NCBI RefSeq assembly: GCF_009905375.1
Contig: NW_027417080.1
Location: 20,012-84,011 of the forward strand
Reading direction: 5' to 3'
DNA: 64,000 bases
Source: Apium graveolens
Lineage: Eukaryota; Streptophyta; Magnoliopsida; Apiales; Apiaceae
A program made the translations under genes and the position numbers. Shown in pieces: positions 61,738 through 64,000 of this stretch. A model generated the notes under the pieces. The model was not told the DNA's origin, searched no databases, and worked only from the letters and a program-made list of their open reading frames with translations. Within the stretch, counting starts at the first letter, position 1; each line of letters begins with the position of its first letter.

Positions 61738-62484
61738 CCGTATCGTCCAATGAAGACGAGGACATTGGCTTTGATGCTGGAGCCGAGCCGAGCCTTGGAT
61801 GAAGTCTATGCATAGTACTGCCACCTAGTATGCTTTAAGTCCCATTTCAAGAGCTCGATCATCTTAAAGCTTTCCCGGTAATTTTGTACATCTAAGTTGT
61901 TAGAAAACTAACTATTGAATTGCAGCTTCCATCTTCATCATAGTTTAGTTACAAGTTAGTGATACAATACAGAAACTAGCTGTGTATATCTGAACAACCA
62001 ACAAGTAATTGTTTTTACTTTTTACTGAACTTGTAAAATGCCAATTTCTGCATCAAATGCAATACAGTATATCTTTCTGCCCGTTATTTGTTTCCTTTCC
62101 ATTTTCATGATTTTCTTAGGCCTTATCCCAGTTCATAACCCAAGTAAATGATTAGTATCAGTACAAGTATTGTCTATGCAATAGTTTTCGAGACTGTGGT
62201 ACAACACAAATCATAGCTGTTTATCTTCACAATCTCCTTGTTCGTCTCCTGTCATATTCCGAATCTGAAGTATAAAACTAGGCTAGATTAACTTCAAGGC
62301 GCAACTTACATGTCATTAGGCAATCCACTTGAAGAAAAATAAACAAAATGCAGCAGATATAACATCAATTTGAAAGCTAAGTGAAAAGATTGGGAAAGAC
62401 TTGTTCTCAACAAGAATAATATTTAACTTCTTATGATAATGATACAGAACTGTATGATCTACAGATACAGCGTAAACTGATTAC
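61738..62484. other. Intergenic stretch between the MITE and E4
   Basis: AT-rich with no complete gene. Its only candidate feature is the minus-strand exon at 62211-62264. Confidence 0.4.
62211..62264 (-). other. Possible terminal coding exon of a gene lying beyond E4
   Basis: On the minus strand, ATACTTCAG at 62265-62273 resembles a 3' splice site and is followed by 17 sense codons (IRNMTGDEQGDCEDKQL) and TGA. The peptide is acidic and unlike the transposon proteins around it. If real, the rest of the gene would lie right of E4, outside the window. Confidence 0.25.
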
Positions 62485-63506
62485 TGTTATTCCTAGTGGA
62501 CTAACAATGAGATTTACAAAAGGGGGGTTGAATGTAAATCTCAAAACTTTTTCAAGTTTTGAGCAGTTTTTAAAGGCTTTGTGTTCAAGATAAACAAGTG
62601 TGTGAATTGCTTTAGCTAATACAGACAGATATATATTCAAGCACTAATGTAAGAACATAACAGACCTTAAAACTTTTCTGGTGGATTGTTGTTCCACCAG
62701 AGATGGTATTTCAGAAAATCTGTGATTCAAGATGTTGATCACAGCTGCATCCTAGTACAAACTAGATAATTTTTCTCTCAAGATTTTTCTAAACAGCACT
62801 GGAAAAAATTCTTATCTAATTACTAGCTGCTACTTGGTTATATATCACCAAGTGTACAAGTGAAGACAAAGATAAAAATACAATAATAAAATAAGTTCTC
62901 CACTTGTTTCTTCTCCATATCACTCAAGTACTTTGTTACTATTGCCTCTTTGTACTAGAGTAGAACGGCTGCTTTTTTCTGATGTTGCCTGAAATTAGGC
63001 TTCCTATTTCAGTTATCTCTGTCAACCCATGTGCCTCTGTCTGCTTTTACAACTACCACTTATCACTGTTATTTAACAGAACATCCGTTGAAGCCTTCAT
63101 CCGTTGATGGCTTTATCCGTGATGTGTTAGCAGTTGAAACCTATATCCGTTGAAACTTTGGAGACATCCGTTGAAGCTTTATTGCTCATCCGTTGAAGTC
63201 TTTAAGATATCCGTTGATACCACTTTCTTTATACAAATTACAAGGCATGAAATATTTACAATTGGCCCTTCCTATTTGCATATCTTCTAGTAAGTCAACA
63301 TGACTTATATTTCCTCTCAACTGCTAAGAATATATCTTAAATACAGAGGACTGAAATGTGCTACAACACTAGACTTATTTCTAAGTAAAGCTGCACCATC
63401 AACGGATAGCCAAAGTGGTCTTATCCGTTGAGGCTACAAACACTAAACTTCTACTTAAGTGTTTTGTTAAACATATCATTAAACTAATGCACATATATTC
63501 CTAACA
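62485..63506 (-). repeat. E4 3' LTR
   Basis: 1,022 bp, TG...CA ends, same subfamily as the E1 LTR. It carries many single-base indels relative to E1's LTR, including one that damages an ATCCGTTGA word (ATCCGTGA, near 63116). The word array spans about 63082-63217. Confidence 0.92.
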
Positions 63507-63580
63507 ATCTCCCCCTATTTATGTCTATAAGAATTGTAGACATAAATTCAGGGTTAACTTGATGATAACAAAACACTTAA
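63507..63580 (-). other. E4 polypurine tract with nested inverted repeats
   Basis: AATAGGGGGAGAT in element sense adjoins the LTR. TTTATGTCTA (63518-63527) and TAGACATAAA (63537-63546) form a perfect 10-bp stem with a 9-base loop. Outside it, GATGATAACAAAACACTT (63561-63578) is a near-complement of a segment in the LTR end (about 63457-63480). Confidence 0.75.
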
Positions 63581-63694
63581 CAAATATATGAATTGAAACT
63601 AAGTAGAAATTTAAAAGTGCTGCAAAAGTGTATGTACTAGGAGGTAATTGAAGATTTACAGAATTTCCAAGGGTGCTCCTCTAGTCTGAGCAAA

Positions 63695-64000
63695 TCATCT
63701 TTTTCTTCTTTGTTCCCTTGTTTTCTTTCCTAGCCCTTTGTCATTTTCCTCAATTTGGAGTTGGAGTTGTCTGTAGAATTCAGCTTCATCTTCATCACTG
63801 ATATCCAACTTAGATTGCATTTCCTTGAGAGTTTCATTGCTGGCAATCTTGAGTTGGTCTTCAAGTCTGAAAAATCTTCTGACTCCTTTATCATCTCTAA
63901 ATTCCATCAACCAATGAGGTGATTTGTGGATTGTAATTCCCCTTTCTTGAATGAGTAAAGTTCTGGGCAAAGCATTGGGCTCCCTCCAAGTTTTCCTATG
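63695..64000 (-). CDS. E4 ORF3, C-terminal part, open to window edge
   Basis: The frame is open from the right edge (HRKTWREPNALPRTLL) to a stop at 63695. It matches 21124-21486 of E2 with conservative substitutions: HKSPHWLMEFRDDKGVRRFF, then a Glu/Gln-rich helix and a basic tail (KKTREQRRKR). The final basic run resembles a nuclear localisation signal. Conservation of this module between copies suggests it was under selection before insertion. Confidence 0.75.
   Translation of the reverse strand, partial: HRKTWREPNALPRTLLIQERGITIHKSPHWLMEFRDDKGVRRFFRLEDQLKIASNETLKEMQSKLDISDEDEAEFYRQLQLQIEENDKGLGKKTREQRRKR

Larger units (their letters stand above)
62485..64000 (-). mobile_element. E4: 3' end of another E1-family Copia element, continues right
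   Basis: The 3' LTR, polypurine tract and C-terminal part of ORF3 are present in the same order as at 19850-21486. Gag and pol would lie beyond the window. The flank left of the LTR (62480-62484, ATTAC) is the candidate target copy. Confidence 0.92.

Noticed and set aside
61607..61813. Minus-strand open frame rich in Ser and Ala
   Set aside because: It lies mostly within the Harbinger-type MITE and ends at its border.
1..64000. E1 and E4 as two ends of one element
   Set aside because: E1 carries its 5' LTR at 7629-8653 and runs left, while E4 carries a 3' LTR at 62485 and runs right; both are on the minus strand and point away from a shared body.

Overview
The window is plant nuclear DNA from a eudicot with a transposon-rich genome. 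The evidence is nested LTR retrotransposons with tRNA-iMet primer sites, CACTA, hAT, Mutator and Harbinger-type elements, long AT-rich introns with GT..AG borders, and a split gene whose product is clearly plant HESO1. The retrotransposon gag and ORF3 proteins resemble types I associate with Apiaceae; this is an impression, not a result.

Layout. Positions 1-8653 are the 5' part, on the minus strand, of an internally deleted Ty1/Copia element (E1) whose 3' end lies left of the window. Positions 8955-10049 hold an intact single-exon host gene (minus) encoding a Werner-exonuclease-like protein that appears to lack its catalytic residues. A CACTA-type terminal fragment with 44-bp subterminal repeats follows (11210-11900). 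Positions 12966-19801 are a decayed Copia element of another family (E3, TSD GAATA). Positions 19850-41578 are a complete copy of the E1 family (E2, TSD GTCTA), itself split by two LTR-like insertions of about 4 kb: N1 at 25302-29353 (TSD AGAGA) and N2 at 34446-38826 (TSD CTGAA). Positions 41579-42590 are the leader and LTR start of an older truncated Copia (E5), into which E3 and E2 inserted. A (TAA)n tract and the HESO1 gene follow (plus strand, coding exons 44381-60087). HESO1 introns carry a Reina-type Ty3/Gypsy chromovirus (45627-51224), a Mutator-type MITE (51659-52359) and a non-autonomous CACTA element (54498-57907). Downstream are a hAT MITE, a Harbinger-type MITE, a possible orphan last exon and the 3' LTR end of a third member of the E1 family (E4, 62485-64000, continuing right).

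Most noteworthy is the E1/E2/E4 family. It carries gag, pol and a very long extra ORF3 of about 1,500 codons. It also carries a 9-10-bp word, ATCCGTTGA or its complement TCAACGGAT, which is arrayed in the LTR U3, forms tandem stem-loops between pol and ORF3, and recurs inside gag, the pol linker and ORF3 in different reading frames. The word contains the plant MYB core CNGTTR. LTR copies differ by whole repeat units, so the array is still changing. Inverted repeats also surround the polypurine tract.

The host genes look unrelated to each other. HESO1 would uridylate unmethylated small RNAs. Its upstream DNA and introns are largely transposon-derived, but its reading frame is open through all eight coding exons.
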